From assembly GCF_002964705.1 (NCBI RefSeq), contig NZ_PQCD01000018.1:59178-123177 (forward strand): a stretch of 64,000 nucleotides of DNA, read 5' to 3'. The stretch is from Pseudoalteromonas sp. T1lg75 (GTDB taxonomy: Bacteria > Pseudomonadota > Gammaproteobacteria > Enterobacterales > Alteromonadaceae). Both the position numbers and the translations under genes were made by a program. This document shows, one piece after another, positions 1 through 8,405 of this stretch. The notes beneath the pieces are model-generated. The model ran no database searches and was not told the origin of the DNA. It was given only the letters and a program-made list of their open reading frames with translations. Each line of letters starts with the position of its first letter. The first letter of the stretch is position 1.

Positions 1-244
1 AAAAACCGGAGAAATACTCCCGCCCCCGGCTATTACCGAGGTGCGCAGTATTCTGATGGAGCATTTAGTTAATCTCCATCAATTCTACGGTGAGGCCATG
101 GGGCCGCGGATTGCTCGAAAGCATGTTGGATGGTATTTGCAAGCCCACGACGAAGACCGTCAGTTTAGGCGAGTATTTAATGCGCTAGAAACACCTGAGA
201 CTCAGGTGGATGCACTGAATGAATACTTTGAAACTTATTGCTAA
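1..244 (+). CDS. dusB: tRNA-dihydrouridine synthase B, C-terminal part (cut by window edge)
   Basis: The window opens inside this gene. The frame is read from base 2 and ends at the TAA at 242-244, giving about 80 residues. They match the C-terminal helical RNA-binding domain of DusB, with the basic stretch ARKHVGWY and a terminal helix. The full enzyme uses FMN to reduce uridine 17 in the tRNA D-loop. The identification rests strongly on position, because dusB directly precedes fis in a very widespread gammaproteobacterial operon. Here the stop codon lies 26 bases before the fis start. The catalytic part is outside the window and cannot be judged. Confidence 0.88.
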   Translation, partial: KTGEILPPPAITEVRSILMEHLVNLHQFYGEAMGPRIARKHVGWYLQAHDEDRQFRRVFNALETPETQVDALNEYFETYC

Positions 245-270
245 TCCAGAAAGAAAGAGACAATACAACG

Positions 271-561
271 ATGTTTGAACAAAATGTGACTTCTCCTTTT
301 ATTACTAACGCTCACGTTCAGTCACAAGAGAAACCACAGCCTCTTCGCGACGCTGTTAAAAAAGCTGTTCACCACTATCTTAAGCAGCTTAACGGCCAGG
401 ACGTACAAGACGTTTATGAACTTGTTCTTTCTGAGCTTGAAGCGCCACTTCTAGAAGAAGTAATGACCTATACGCGCGGTAACCAAACCCGTGCCGCCAT
501 CTTACTGGGTATCAACCGTGGTACTTTACGTAAGAAGCTGAAAAAGTACGGCATGAACTAA
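271..561 (+). CDS. fis: DNA-binding protein Fis
   Basis: A 96-residue protein, close to the usual 98. The C-terminal half carries the Fis helix-turn-helix with [20 protein letters not shown], and the very basic end KKLKKYG is typical. The N-terminal third is the flexible beta-hairpin arm region. The ATG at 271 is preferred. An upstream TTG at 238 would add 11 residues foreign to the family and overlap dusB. Fis is an abundant nucleoid protein that bends DNA and activates stable-RNA promoters during rapid growth. It is probably co-transcribed with dusB, and a strong terminator follows 26 bases after the stop. Confidence 0.97.
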   Translation: MFEQNVTSPFITNAHVQSQEKPQPLRDAVKKAVHHYLKQLNGQDVQDVYELVLSELEAPLLEEVMTYTRGNQTRAAILLGINRGTLRKKLKKYGMN

Positions 562-587
562 TTTATTCGCAGCTTTGAGCTGCACTG

Positions 588-610
588 AAAAGCACCCTAG
601 GGTGCTTTTT
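588..610 (+). terminator. Rho-independent terminator of dusB-fis
   Basis: The inverted arms AAAAGCACCC and GGGTGCTTTT meet at a two-base centre and continue into a T run. A second small hairpin (GCAGCT/AGCTGC, 569-583) lies just before it. Confidence 0.9.
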
Positions 611-613
611 TAT

Positions 614-736
614 TTTCGCCCATACGCGAAAGCGACCGATGCGTCGGTCACGGTGTTATACAAAAACACCATCATTGTTTAAAATAGGGTTCTAAATAAC
701 CCCTTGCCTAACCCCAAGGCGAACGCCTTTGGCAAG
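614..736 (+). promoter_or_regulatory. Densely structured leader upstream of purH
   Basis: Between the fis terminator and purH several stem-loops follow each other closely. They are TTTCGC/GCGAAA (614-631), GACCGA/TCGGTC (634-649), GGTGTT/AACACC (652-670), GGGTT/AACCC (687-702) and a two-part helix with CTTGCC (703-708) pairing GGCAAG (731-736) around AAGGCG/CGCCTT (716-729). The segment TAACCCC occurs twice, at 697-703 and 709-715, so GGGTT at 687-691 has two possible partners. This is read directly from the sequence. A regulatory role for purH is inference, and I know of no named RNA motif that it matches. No clear sigma-70 promoter or PurR operator was found here. Confidence 0.45.
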
Positions 737-769
737 ATTATCTACTCAACTGAGGTAACAAAAACTACC

Positions 770-2356
770 ATGGATACACATCGTCCAATTCGTCGCGCGC
801 TCCTGAGCGTATCTGATAAAACGGGTATCGTTGACTTCGCTCGTGAGCTAGCCGCTCAAGGCGTCGAAATTCTTTCTACCGGTGGCACCTGCAAGCTACT
901 TGCAGACAACGGCATCAAGGTAACTGAAGTATCTGATCACACCGGTCACCCTGAGATCATGGATGGCCGCGTTAAAACATTGCATCCAAAAATTCACGGC
1001 GGCATCCTAGCCCGTCGCGGTCAAGACGAAGGCGTCATGAGCGATCACAACATAGATGCAATCGACATGGTAGTTGTAAACCTATACCCATTCGCACAAA
1101 CAGTAGCAAAAGAAGACTGCTCGCTTGAAGACGCGATTGAGAACATCGATATCGGCGGCCCAACCATGGTTCGCGCCGCAGCGAAGAACCACAAAGACGT
1201 GACCATTATCGTTAATGCCGCCGACTACGGCCGCGTTATCGACGAAATGAAGGCGAACGAAGGTTCTACCTCACACGCAACGCGTTTTGACCTGGCCATT
1301 GCCGCATTTGAGCACACGGCTCAGTACGACGGCATGATCGCCAACTACTTCGGTAAAATGGTGCCTGACTACACCGAAGAAGCTGTGGCAGACACAAAGT
1401 TCCCGCGCACCATCAACATGCAGTTCACCAAGAAGCAAGACATGCGCTACGGTGAGAACTCACACCAGGATGCAGCCTTCTATGTTGAAAACGACATTGA
1501 AGAAGCCTCGGTTGCCACGGCCAAGCAAATCCAAGGTAAGGCGCTTTCTTACAACAACATCGCCGATACCGACGCAGCCCTTGAGTGCGTAAAAGAATTC
1601 GATGCGCCGGCCTGTGTGATCGTGAAGCACGCTAACCCATGTGGTGTGTCTGTGGGTGAAAACATCCTTGAAGCCTACGACCGTGCCTTTAAAACCGACC
1701 CGACGTCGGCATTTGGCGGCATCATCGCCTTCAACCGCGAGCTGGATGCGGATACCGCAGAAGCCATCATCGCCCGTCAGTTCGTAGAAGTGATCATCGC
1801 CCCAAGCATCAGCGAAGAAGCGGCGCAAATCGTCTCTGCTAAACAAAACGTGCGTCTACTTGAGTGTGGTCAATGGCAAGCGCAAACCACCGGTGTTGAT
1901 ATCAAGCGCGTAAACGGCGGTATCCTGGTACAAGACCGTGACCAGGGCATGGTAAGCATGGGCGACCTTAAGGTAGTGTCTAAGCGTCAACCGACCGAGC
2001 AAGAGCTAAAAGATCTTATGTTCTGCTGGAAAGTAGCCAAATTTGTTAAATCAAACGCCATCGTATACGCCAAAGACGGCATGACTATCGGTGTGGGCGC
2101 CGGCCAGATGAGCCGCGTATACTCGGCGAAAATCGCCGGTATTAAAGCAGCCGATGAGAACCTTGAGGTTAAAGGTTCGGTTATGGCTTCTGATGCCTTC
2201 TTCCCATTCCGTGACGGTATCGATGCTGCGGCCGAAGCTGGCATTACTGCGGTGATCCAGCCGGGTGGTTCAATGCGTGATGAAGAAGTGATTGCCGCCG
2301 CCGATGAGGCTGGCATGGCAATGGTCTTCACCGGCATGCGCCACTTCCGCCACTAA
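770..2356 (+). CDS. purH: Bifunctional AICAR formyltransferase / IMP cyclohydrolase
   Basis: A 528-residue protein that is near-collinear with E. coli PurH (529). The N-terminal IMP cyclohydrolase domain (about residues 1-195) holds [20 protein letters not shown] and NLYPF. The C-terminal formyltransferase domain holds the Lys-His pair in KHANPCG near residue 266 and the end MRHFRH. The enzyme performs the last two steps of purine synthesis, from AICAR to IMP, in the cytoplasm. The ATG at 770 gives the family N-terminus ([10 protein letters not shown]), with GAGGT 13 bases upstream. An in-frame earlier start at 704 falls inside the leader hairpins. Its own terminator follows, and purD lies one gene further on. 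Confidence 0.97.
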   Translation: MDTHRPIRRALLSVSDKTGIVDFARELAAQGVEILSTGGTCKLLADNGIKVTEVSDHTGHPEIMDGRVKTLHPKIHGGILARRGQDEGVMSDHNIDAIDMVVVNLYPFAQTVAKEDCSLEDAIENIDIGGPTMVRAAAKNHKDVTIIVNAADYGRVIDEMKANEGSTSHATRFDLAIAAFEHTAQYDGMIANYFGKMVPDYTEEAVADTKFPRTINMQFTKKQDMRYGENSHQDAAFYVENDIEEASVATAKQIQGKALSYNNIADTDAALECVKEFDAPACVIVKHANPCGVSVGENILEAYDRAFKTDPTSAFGGIIAFNRELDADTAEAIIARQFVEVIIAPSISEEAAQIVSAKQNVRLLECGQWQAQTTGVDIKRVNGGILVQDRDQGMVSMGDLKVVSKRQPTEQELKDLMFCWKVAKFVKSNAIVYAKDGMTIGVGAGQMSRVYSAKIAGIKAADENLEVKGSVMASDAFFPFRDGIDAAAEAGITAVIQPGGSMRDEEVIAAADEAGMAMVFTGMRHFRH

Positions 2357-2365
2357 GAAACTCAC

Positions 2366-2396
2366 CGCCAGGGCCATTTAGGCTCTGGCGTGTTTT
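2366..2396 (+). terminator. Terminator downstream of purH
   Basis: The arms CGCCAGGGCC and GGCTCTGGCG form a ten-pair stem with one G-U pair and a five-base loop, followed by TGTTTT. The tract is short, so some read-through to the next gene is possible. Confidence 0.75.
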
Positions 2397-2425
2397 CGTA
2401 GACTATTCAAATCAATCTGCTATTT

Positions 2426-2437
2426 TGTGTTAACACA
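2426..2437. promoter_or_regulatory. Perfect 12-bp palindrome, possible operator
   Basis: TGTGTTAACACA is a perfect dyad lying 26 bases before the ATG of the methyltransferase-like gene, in an AT-rich stretch. Its position suits an operator, but no known regulator is assigned. Confidence 0.3.
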
Positions 2438-2462
2438 TAATAAATATCACAAGGATTCGATT

Positions 2463-3284
2463 ATGAAATTTGGCTTTAAAACCGCGCTAACCGCGGCCAT
2501 CGCGCTTTCACTAAGCGCCTGCGTAAGCACCAGCACCAGTGAACAACTGACTGAAGCCAGCCAAGGCGAGCTAAGAAGTGCACAAGCACAAGCCAGAGAT
2601 CAATATCGTCACCCGGTAGAAACTCTGACCTTTTTCGGTATCGAGCCGAATATGACAGTGGTTGAAGTCTCTCCAGGCGGTGGTTGGTACACGGATATTC
2701 TCGCTCCTTTACTTAAAGACGAAGGCACCTTGTATGCCGCCCACTTCCCGGCCGACTCGGACGTGAAGTATTACCAGCGCTCATTGGCTGGCTTTAAGGA
2801 AAAGATGGCCAATACTCGTGCCTATTCCGACATCCGACTCACCGAGTTCTACCCCGGCACCCACCATAATATCGCCCCGGAAGGCAGTGCCGATATGGTG
2901 CTGACATTCCGTAATCTGCATAACTGGTATATGAATGCCGACGAGCAAGGGGTAAAGGATGCCATGCGCGCCTTTTATACCGCCCTTAAACCAGGAGGTG
3001 TGCTAGGTATCGTGGATCACCGTTTACCGGAAACACGCGATAGCGGTAAGGCCAAGCGTTCGGGTTATGTTAAAGAGAGCTGGGTGATTGCGCTGGCACA
3101 AGAAGCTGGATTTGAACTGGTTGCGAAAAGTGAAATCAATGCCAATCCGAAAGACTTCGCCAACCATCCAAAAGGCGTGTGGACATTGCCACCAAGCCTG
3201 AGTCTGGGTGAAGAAGATCGCGCTAAATACGAAGCGATCGGCGAAAGTGACCGGATGACGCTGAAATTCATCAAACCCCTATAG
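2463..3284 (+). CDS. SAM-dependent methyltransferase-like lipoprotein
   Basis: A 273-residue protein. The N-terminus is a lipoprotein signal ending in LSAC with Cys20, so the protein should be exported and lipidated. The mature part resembles a class I methyltransferase: motif I is VVEVSPGGGWYTDIL, followed by an acidic-rich Rossmann core with GSADMVLTFRNLHNW and ALKPGGVLGIVDHR. The ATG at 2463 has AAGGA eight bases upstream and starts the signal peptide exactly, so it is preferred over an upstream start. It sits between purH and purD, only 12 bases before purD, and is probably co-transcribed with purD. Such secreted methyltransferase-fold proteins are known in proteobacteria, but their substrate is unknown. 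SAM is not expected outside the cytoplasm, so enzymatic activity is uncertain. Confidence 0.8.
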   Translation: MKFGFKTALTAAIALSLSACVSTSTSEQLTEASQGELRSAQAQARDQYRHPVETLTFFGIEPNMTVVEVSPGGGWYTDILAPLLKDEGTLYAAHFPADSDVKYYQRSLAGFKEKMANTRAYSDIRLTEFYPGTHHNIAPEGSADMVLTFRNLHNWYMNADEQGVKDAMRAFYTALKPGGVLGIVDHRLPETRDSGKAKRSGYVKESWVIALAQEAGFELVAKSEINANPKDFANHPKGVWTLPPSLSLGEEDRAKYEAIGESDRMTLKFIKPL

Positions 3285-3296
3285 GATTTATAAGCC

Positions 3297-4580
3297 ATGA
3301 ATGTACTAGTCATTGGCAGTGGCGGCCGCGAACACGCACTTGCGTTTAAGGCCGCTCAATCAAACAAAGTAGAAAAAGTATTTGTTGCTCCGGGTAACGC
3401 CGGCACCGCACTTGAGCCAAAGTTAGAAAACGTGGCCATTGGTGTTGAAGACATTGATGCACTTATCACGTTTGCGAAAGAAAATAACGTTGAACTGACT
3501 ATTGTTGGCCCTGAAGCACCGCTGGTTATCGGTGTTGTTGATGCCTTCCGAGAGCAAGGCCTGGCAATATTCGGCCCAACGCAAGGGGCAGCGCAACTTG
3601 AGGGCTCGAAGTCATTTACTAAGGACTTCTTGGCACGTCACAATATCCCCACTGCGTTTTACAAAACCTTCGAGCAAATCGAGCCTGCACTTGAGTACAT
3701 CAAAGAGCAAGGCGCTCCTATCGTTGTTAAGGCCGATGGCTTGGCGGCAGGTAAAGGCGTAATTGTGGCCATGACCGAAGCGGAAGCGGAAGAAGCGGTA
3801 CGCGACATGCTAGCGGGTAATGCCTTTGGTGAAGCCGGTAGCCGCGTGGTTATCGAAGAGTTCCTTGAGGGTGAAGAAGCCTCTTTCATCGTTATGGTCG
3901 ATGGTAAGAATGTATTGCCATTTGCAACCAGTCAGGACCATAAGCGCGCTTACAACGGCGACCAGGGTCCTAATACAGGTGGCATGGGTGCCTACTCTCC
4001 AGCGCCGGTAGTGACAGCTGAAATTCATGATCGCATCATGAATGAAGTGATCAACCCGACCGTTGCAGGCATGGCTGCGGAAGGTCACCCTTACACAGGT
4101 TTCCTATACGCCGGTCTTATGATTGCTGCAGACGGCACGCCTAAGGTAATTGAGTACAACTGCCGCTTTGGCGACCCAGAAACTCAGCCTATTATGCTGC
4201 GTCTACAGTCGGACTTGGTTGAGCTAATCGAAACCGCAAACCGTGAAGAGCTGGATAAGACCGACATCCAGTTCGACCCGCGCGCCGCAGTTGGCGTGGT
4301 ACTGGCAGCCAAAGGCTACCCAGGTTCATACCCTAAAGGCGATGCCATCTCGGGCCTGCTTGTTGAATACCCGGAAGGTGAGAAAGTCTTCCACGCAGGT
4401 ACCAAGCAAGACGGTGACAAGGTAGTAACCGCCGGTGGCCGCGTACTCTGTGCCACCGCACTAGGTGAAACGGTTACCGCAGCACAACAGCGTGCCTACG
4501 AACTGGTTAAAGCCATCGATTGGGACGGCGTTGAATACCGCACCGATATCGCTTATCGCGCCATTGCCCGCGAAAGCTAA
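3297..4580 (+). CDS. purD: Phosphoribosylamine-glycine ligase (GARS)
   Basis: A 427-residue ATP-grasp enzyme matching E. coli PurD along its length. It makes GAR from phosphoribosylamine, glycine and ATP, the second step of purine synthesis. Visible family signatures are VIGSGGREHAL at the N-terminus, KADGLAAGKGV in the ATP-binding region (about residue 145), RFGDPETQ near residue 290 for metal and substrate binding, and the C-terminal GGRVL segment. The ATG at 3297 has AGGATTT upstream. It follows the lipoprotein gene by 12 bases and ends before a strong terminator. The grouping with purH is the common gammaproteobacterial purHD arrangement with one gene inserted. Confidence 0.97.
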   Translation: MNVLVIGSGGREHALAFKAAQSNKVEKVFVAPGNAGTALEPKLENVAIGVEDIDALITFAKENNVELTIVGPEAPLVIGVVDAFREQGLAIFGPTQGAAQLEGSKSFTKDFLARHNIPTAFYKTFEQIEPALEYIKEQGAPIVVKADGLAAGKGVIVAMTEAEAEEAVRDMLAGNAFGEAGSRVVIEEFLEGEEASFIVMVDGKNVLPFATSQDHKRAYNGDQGPNTGGMGAYSPAPVVTAEIHDRIMNEVINPTVAGMAAEGHPYTGFLYAGLMIAADGTPKVIEYNCRFGDPETQPIMLRLQSDLVELIETANREELDKTDIQFDPRAAVGVVLAAKGYPGSYPKGDAISGLLVEYPEGEKVFHAGTKQDGDKVVTAGGRVLCATALGETVTAAQQRAYELVKAIDWDGVEYRTDIAYRAIARES

Positions 4581-4601
4581 TCTGGCCGCCAAGGCCTATT
4601 G

Positions 4602-4630
4602 AAAAAGCGAAGCTCCGGCTTCGCTTTTTT
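4602..4630 (+). terminator. Terminator downstream of purD
   Basis: A twelve-pair stem AAAAAGCGAAGC/GCTTCGCTTTTT with a four-base loop and a T tail. It is a textbook intrinsic terminator. Confidence 0.93.
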
Positions 4631-4735
4631 ATTGTCTGAAGTTTATTCGCCCAATCGCTGCAATCCCAGCTAGCCGAAGACAGTGCCGCGGTGGTCTGAT
4701 ACCATAAGCCCATACTTTTGCCATTGGGACGCAAT

Positions 4736-5566
4736 ATGCAAGGCACACTAAAGAAAATGAAAACCCAGCTCGGTGATGAGCAGAACCCGGCGGTGCAATA
4801 CCAGCTTCCCGTTGGCGACGAACTGTTACCACTGAACGACTTGATAGGCAAAACCCTGACCTTAACCTACAGCGGTAATATTTTCTGTTCCAGCTGCGGT
4901 AAAAAAACCAAAAAGAGCTACTCTCAGGGCCATTGTTTTGTCTGTATGCGCAAGCTTGCCAGCTGCGATATGTGCATTATGAAACCGGAAACCTGCCACT
5001 ATGATCAAGGCACCTGCCGCGAGCCGCAATGGGGCGAAGAAAACTGCATGATCCCCCACTATGTGTATCTGGCGAACACCTCAGGGCTCAAGGTAGGCAT
5101 CACCCGTCACACCCAGATCCCGACCCGCTGGATAGACCAGGGTGCCACGGCAGCCTTGCCTATTATCAGGGTGCAAACACGTCTGCAATCCGGTTTAGTG
5201 GAAGTCGCCCTGGCGGAGTTTATTGCCGATAAAACCAATTGGCGCAATATGCTTAAGGGCACTCAGGTTGATGTTGATCTACTCGCCGCGCGGAACGAAC
5301 TCTTGCCGCAGATCCAGGCCAAACTGGATGAACTGGCCGAGCTGTTCGGTGCCACCGCGGTGGAAGTGCTGGATGAAAAGGTTGTCGAGATCACCTATCC
5401 GGTGGAAACCTACCCAAGCAAGATCAGCTCCTTTAATTTCGATAAAGAGCCAAAGGTAAGCGGCGTGCTCCTGGGAATTAAGGGCCAATACCTGATCTTT
5501 GATACCGGCGTTATCAACATTCGTAAATTTGGGGCGTACGAGGTTGAGGTAGACTATAGCGCTTAG
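4736..5566 (+). CDS. DUF2797 family protein
   Basis: A 276-residue protein of the DUF2797 type. The N-terminal third has several Cys pairs (CSSCGKK, CFVC, CDMC, and later single Cys and His), which looks like one or two zinc ribbons. After it comes VYLANTSGLKVGITR...RWIDQGA, which resembles the first strands of a GIY-YIG-like fold. The biochemical function is unknown. The ATG at 4736 is chosen over a TTG at 4718. The 3' end overlaps the convergent EAL gene by 53 bases, so the two transcripts would be antisense there. The family call is from recalled motif similarity. Confidence 0.75.
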   Translation: MQGTLKKMKTQLGDEQNPAVQYQLPVGDELLPLNDLIGKTLTLTYSGNIFCSSCGKKTKKSYSQGHCFVCMRKLASCDMCIMKPETCHYDQGTCREPQWGEENCMIPHYVYLANTSGLKVGITRHTQIPTRWIDQGATAALPIIRVQTRLQSGLVEVALAEFIADKTNWRNMLKGTQVDVDLLAARNELLPQIQAKLDELAELFGATAVEVLDEKVVEITYPVETYPSKISSFNFDKEPKVSGVLLGIKGQYLIFDTGVINIRKFGAYEVEVDYSA

Positions 5567-6329
5567 CAAACTCCTCGCTACTGCAAGGCTTACCCAGTAA
5601 AAAGCCTTGCAGATAGTCACAATGCAATCGCTGTAAGAACTGGTGCTGACAAGGCTTTTCCACCCCTTCGGCCACCAGGGTTAGATTCAAGTTCTTGGCC
5701 ATGGCCACTATAGCGCTAACGATTTCGCTGTTACCATATTCATCCGGCACCTTGGCGACAAAACTGGAGTCGATTTTCAACTTGTCGATGGGCAGCTTGG
5801 TTAAATAGCTCAACGCCGAATAACCGGTGCCAAAATCATCCAGGGCAATTTTTACGCCCAATAACTTCAGCTCCAACAGCACCTGTTTGGCTCGAGAAAA
5901 CGACTGAATAAAGCTGCTTTCGGTGATCTCCAGCTCCAACTGGCTGGCATCGATTTGGTAACGGTCAATGGCCTCGCGCAAGGCTTTTACCAGGCCATCC
6001 TGACAAAAGTGCGCCGCCGAGATATTAATGGCCAGCCGCCCTTGCCAGCGCTTGTCTTGCTGCCACTGCGCCAGCAAGGCACAACTGCGATTGATCACCC
6101 AGCGGTCAATATGGGTAATTAACCCCAACTCCTCCGCCAAGGGAATAAACTGACTGGGAGAGATCATCCCCAATTGCGGGTCTTGCCAGCGGATAAGTGC
6201 TTCGGCACCGGCCAAATCCCCACCCTCGGCACGAAATATCGGCTGTAAATGCAGGGCAAATTCATTGTGCTCCAGCGCCTGTTTAATACGACTGGTCATG
6301 GTCAGACGCTCTAACGAGCGCGCATTCAT
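5514..6329 (-). CDS. EAL-domain c-di-GMP phosphodiesterase (probably split from the preceding GGDEF gene)
   Basis: A 271-residue protein made of a single EAL domain. Residues expected for activity are all present: EALIRW, INISAAHF, LELEITES, DDFGTGYSALSYL, the Lys of LKIDSSF, AEGVE and the Gln of LQGFLLGKP. It should hydrolyse cyclic di-GMP to pGpG. Its ATG overlaps the TGA of the upstream GGDEF gene in the tetramer ATGA. Its first residues, MNARSLERLTM, match the linker that normally joins GGDEF and EAL inside one protein. The two genes therefore look like one polypeptide broken by a one-base difference. Translational coupling could still supply both halves. The 3' end overlaps the convergent DUF2797 gene. 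Confidence 0.9.
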   Translation of the reverse strand: MNARSLERLTMTSRIKQALEHNEFALHLQPIFRAEGGDLAGAEALIRWQDPQLGMISPSQFIPLAEELGLITHIDRWVINRSCALLAQWQQDKRWQGRLAINISAAHFCQDGLVKALREAIDRYQIDASQLELEITESSFIQSFSRAKQVLLELKLLGVKIALDDFGTGYSALSYLTKLPIDKLKIDSSFVAKVPDEYGNSEIVSAIVAMAKNLNLTLVAEGVEKPCQHQFLQRLHCDYLQGFLLGKPCSSEEFAKRYSLPQPRTPQIYEC

Positions 6330-8041
6330 GGTGGCCTTATAAGCTGATAGGAGTTACGCCCCAGGTCTTTGCAGCGATACATGGCTACATCCGCATGCTT
6401 AAGCAGGGTTTCCATTGAACCACCATCATCCGGGTACAGGGAAATACCGATGGAGGTGGTAACCGTGATGCTCTTTTGCGCCAATGAAAAGCTGGCATTA
6501 AATTGCGCCAGCACCGTCTCGGCGCAGCGGATCACCTCATCAAGGCTGTCTACCTCATTCAGCAACAGGGTAAATTCATCACCGCCCAAGCGCGCCAGGG
6601 TATCACCGCTGCGCACACAGTGCTGCAAACGCTGCGCCACCTGTTTTAGCAGCTCATCGCCTATGCTGTGCCCGAGGCTGTCGTTGACGCCCTTAAAATG
6701 ATCCAGGTCGATAAACATCACGGCCAAACGTTGCTGTTGACGCTGACTATGGGCCAGGGCCACGCTCAAACGGTCTTTAAACAAGCGGCGATTGGGCAGC
6801 CCGGTTAAGTCGTCAAAATAAGCAAGCTTAGCAATCTTACGCTCCGCCGCCTTGCGCTCGGTAATATCGGTGAAGATGCCAGCATACACCAGGTTTTCAT
6901 CGTCCTGCTCCTGAATGGCGATAATGGTCAACCATTCCACATAGGTATCACCATCCTTGCGACGGTTATGTATCTCACCCTGCCAGACGCCATCACGGGC
7001 CAGGGTCTGCCACATACTGTGATAAAAGGCTTCATCATGGTGCCCCGAGCTCAGCAGCTTGGGGGTTTTACCCACCACCTCCTCGGCGCTATACCCGGTC
7101 AAGCGGCTAAAGGCCGGGTTCACCTGCAAGATCACTCCGCTATGATCGGTGATCATGATGCCATCCAAGGAAGCGGCAATGATTTTATTGGCCAGATAGA
7201 GATCCTTTTTTGACGCCTGCAACGCTGAGTCGCGCTCTGCCAGCACCGCCCTCAGCTCGGTTAAATAGGCCGACTCAATCTCTGTGTTAATATGCTTTAA
7301 GGTCAACACCCCCAGCTCGCAGCGACTGTGGCTGTCGACTACCACCAGATGGCGAATGCGGTGCTGATGCAGTTTATGATAGGCACACAGCAGGGTGTCT
7401 TTGGGGGTCACCGTCACCAGTTCGGTACTGGCATATTGCCAGCAAGGCTGTTGCTTATCGCGGCACAGCAGCATATCGAGCACATCGGCGGCGGTGATAA
7501 TGCCTAACTCCCCCCGGTGCTTAACCAACACCGCATGGGTGTTGGATTTAGCCATTTGCTGGGCTACCTGGGTCAGGGTACTGTCCCCCTGCACACAAGG
7601 CACATGGCGGTCAAAGTGCGTGCCGATGATTTTCAAATGAAGGTAATGCTCAAGGCCCTGGCTGTCGACGATATTTCCCAGGGACAACAAGCCGCTCGGC
7701 TGCTCATTTGGGTCGACTACCAGCAAATGACGAATGCCAAGGTTAGCGCACTTTAACGCCGCATCACTGAGTTTGTCCTCGCTGTCGATGCAATGAACCG
7801 GTGTAGACATCAGCTCACTGATAGGCTGGCGGGTATAACCCTGGTTTTGGGACTGCATACGCACACAATCGGACTCGGTCCAAATGCCCACCACCTTGTC
7901 GTGCTCACGCACGGCAATGGCGCTGACATTGTGTTGACGCATTAAGGCAACTACGGTTAATACATCCTGTGTTGGCGTACAAAAATAAAGCGGTGAGGTT
8001 CGTGCGTCCTTGACCCTGTAATCCCTTGTACTGAGTTGCAT
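6326..8041 (-). CDS. CBS-PAS-GGDEF diguanylate cyclase
   Basis: A 571-residue cytoplasmic protein without membrane segments. It has four CBS motifs (about residues 10-255) as two Bateman-like pairs, a short helical linker, and a PAS/PAC domain (about 288-395, with DGIMITDHSG and GYSAEEVVGKTP). The GGDEF domain spans about 405-567, with an intact GGDEF at the active site and RSGD five residues earlier as the inhibitory I-site. It should make c-di-GMP under control of an adenine-nucleotide-type ligand and a PAS signal. The start ATG at 8041 has AGGA six bases upstream. The stop sits exactly where related proteins continue into an EAL domain, which here is a separate overlapping gene. Confidence 0.93.
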   Translation of the reverse strand: MQLSTRDYRVKDARTSPLYFCTPTQDVLTVVALMRQHNVSAIAVREHDKVVGIWTESDCVRMQSQNQGYTRQPISELMSTPVHCIDSEDKLSDAALKCANLGIRHLLVVDPNEQPSGLLSLGNIVDSQGLEHYLHLKIIGTHFDRHVPCVQGDSTLTQVAQQMAKSNTHAVLVKHRGELGIITAADVLDMLLCRDKQQPCWQYASTELVTVTPKDTLLCAYHKLHQHRIRHLVVVDSHSRCELGVLTLKHINTEIESAYLTELRAVLAERDSALQASKKDLYLANKIIAASLDGIMITDHSGVILQVNPAFSRLTGYSAEEVVGKTPKLLSSGHHDEAFYHSMWQTLARDGVWQGEIHNRRKDGDTYVEWLTIIAIQEQDDENLVYAGIFTDITERKAAERKIAKLAYFDDLTGLPNRRLFKDRLSVALAHSQRQQQRLAVMFIDLDHFKGVNDSLGHSIGDELLKQVAQRLQHCVRSGDTLARLGGDEFTLLLNEVDSLDEVIRCAETVLAQFNASFSLAQKSITVTTSIGISLYPDDGGSMETLLKHADVAMYRCKDLGRNSYQLIRPP

Positions 8042-8114
8042 TGTTTATCCTGCTGATTGTAACATCACGATACTAATGAATACGGCTCTTACAGAGCTTG
8101 ACCTAGGACAAAAA

Positions 8115-8390
8115 ATGCCCAGTTTAGATTTCCCGGTGCTGGCCGTTGAATCAGACTTTATTACCCTGTGCCAGAATGCCAAAGAGCTTAAGGCCGCGGA
8201 TAACGGCCAGCTGCTGTTTGTCCTCGATAGCCGTCATCACTACTTTGATGCCAAGGGTCAGCCCATAGACAGTCAATGGCCACTGCTGTGTACCGCCCTG
8301 CAAGATTATTTAAGCGCCGAAGGGCATTGCTGCGTGGCCAAATTACAGCTTCAGGATGAGAGTCAGATCTGGCCTTTGCTCGACGACTAA
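8115..8390 (+). CDS. Small acidic protein of unknown function
   Basis: I do not recognise a family. The product from the ATG at 8115 is 91 residues and acidic, with no signal peptide or membrane segment. It has a central LLFVLDSRHHYFD segment and a terminal WPLLDD. The start at 8115 has AGGA six bases upstream. A longer in-frame start at 8076 would add 13 residues but lacks a visible ribosome site. It is divergent from the GGDEF gene and convergent with the HDAC-like gene (15 bases apart). Codon use looks like the neighbours, so I consider it a real gene. Confidence 0.65.
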   Translation: MPSLDFPVLAVESDFITLCQNAKELKAADNGQLLFVLDSRHHYFDAKGQPIDSQWPLLCTALQDYLSAEGHCCVAKLQLQDESQIWPLLDD

Positions 8391-8405
8391 ATAGGGGACG
8401 GGCTG

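Noticed and set aside
614..770. PurR operator before purH
   Set aside because: No 16-bp dyad near the consensus ACGCAAACGTTTGCGT could be found; the dyads here are short RNA-type hairpins.
1460..1846. Open frame antisense to purH
   Set aside because: It lies wholly inside a highly conserved enzyme gene, has no ribosome site or known domain and mirrors its codon bias.
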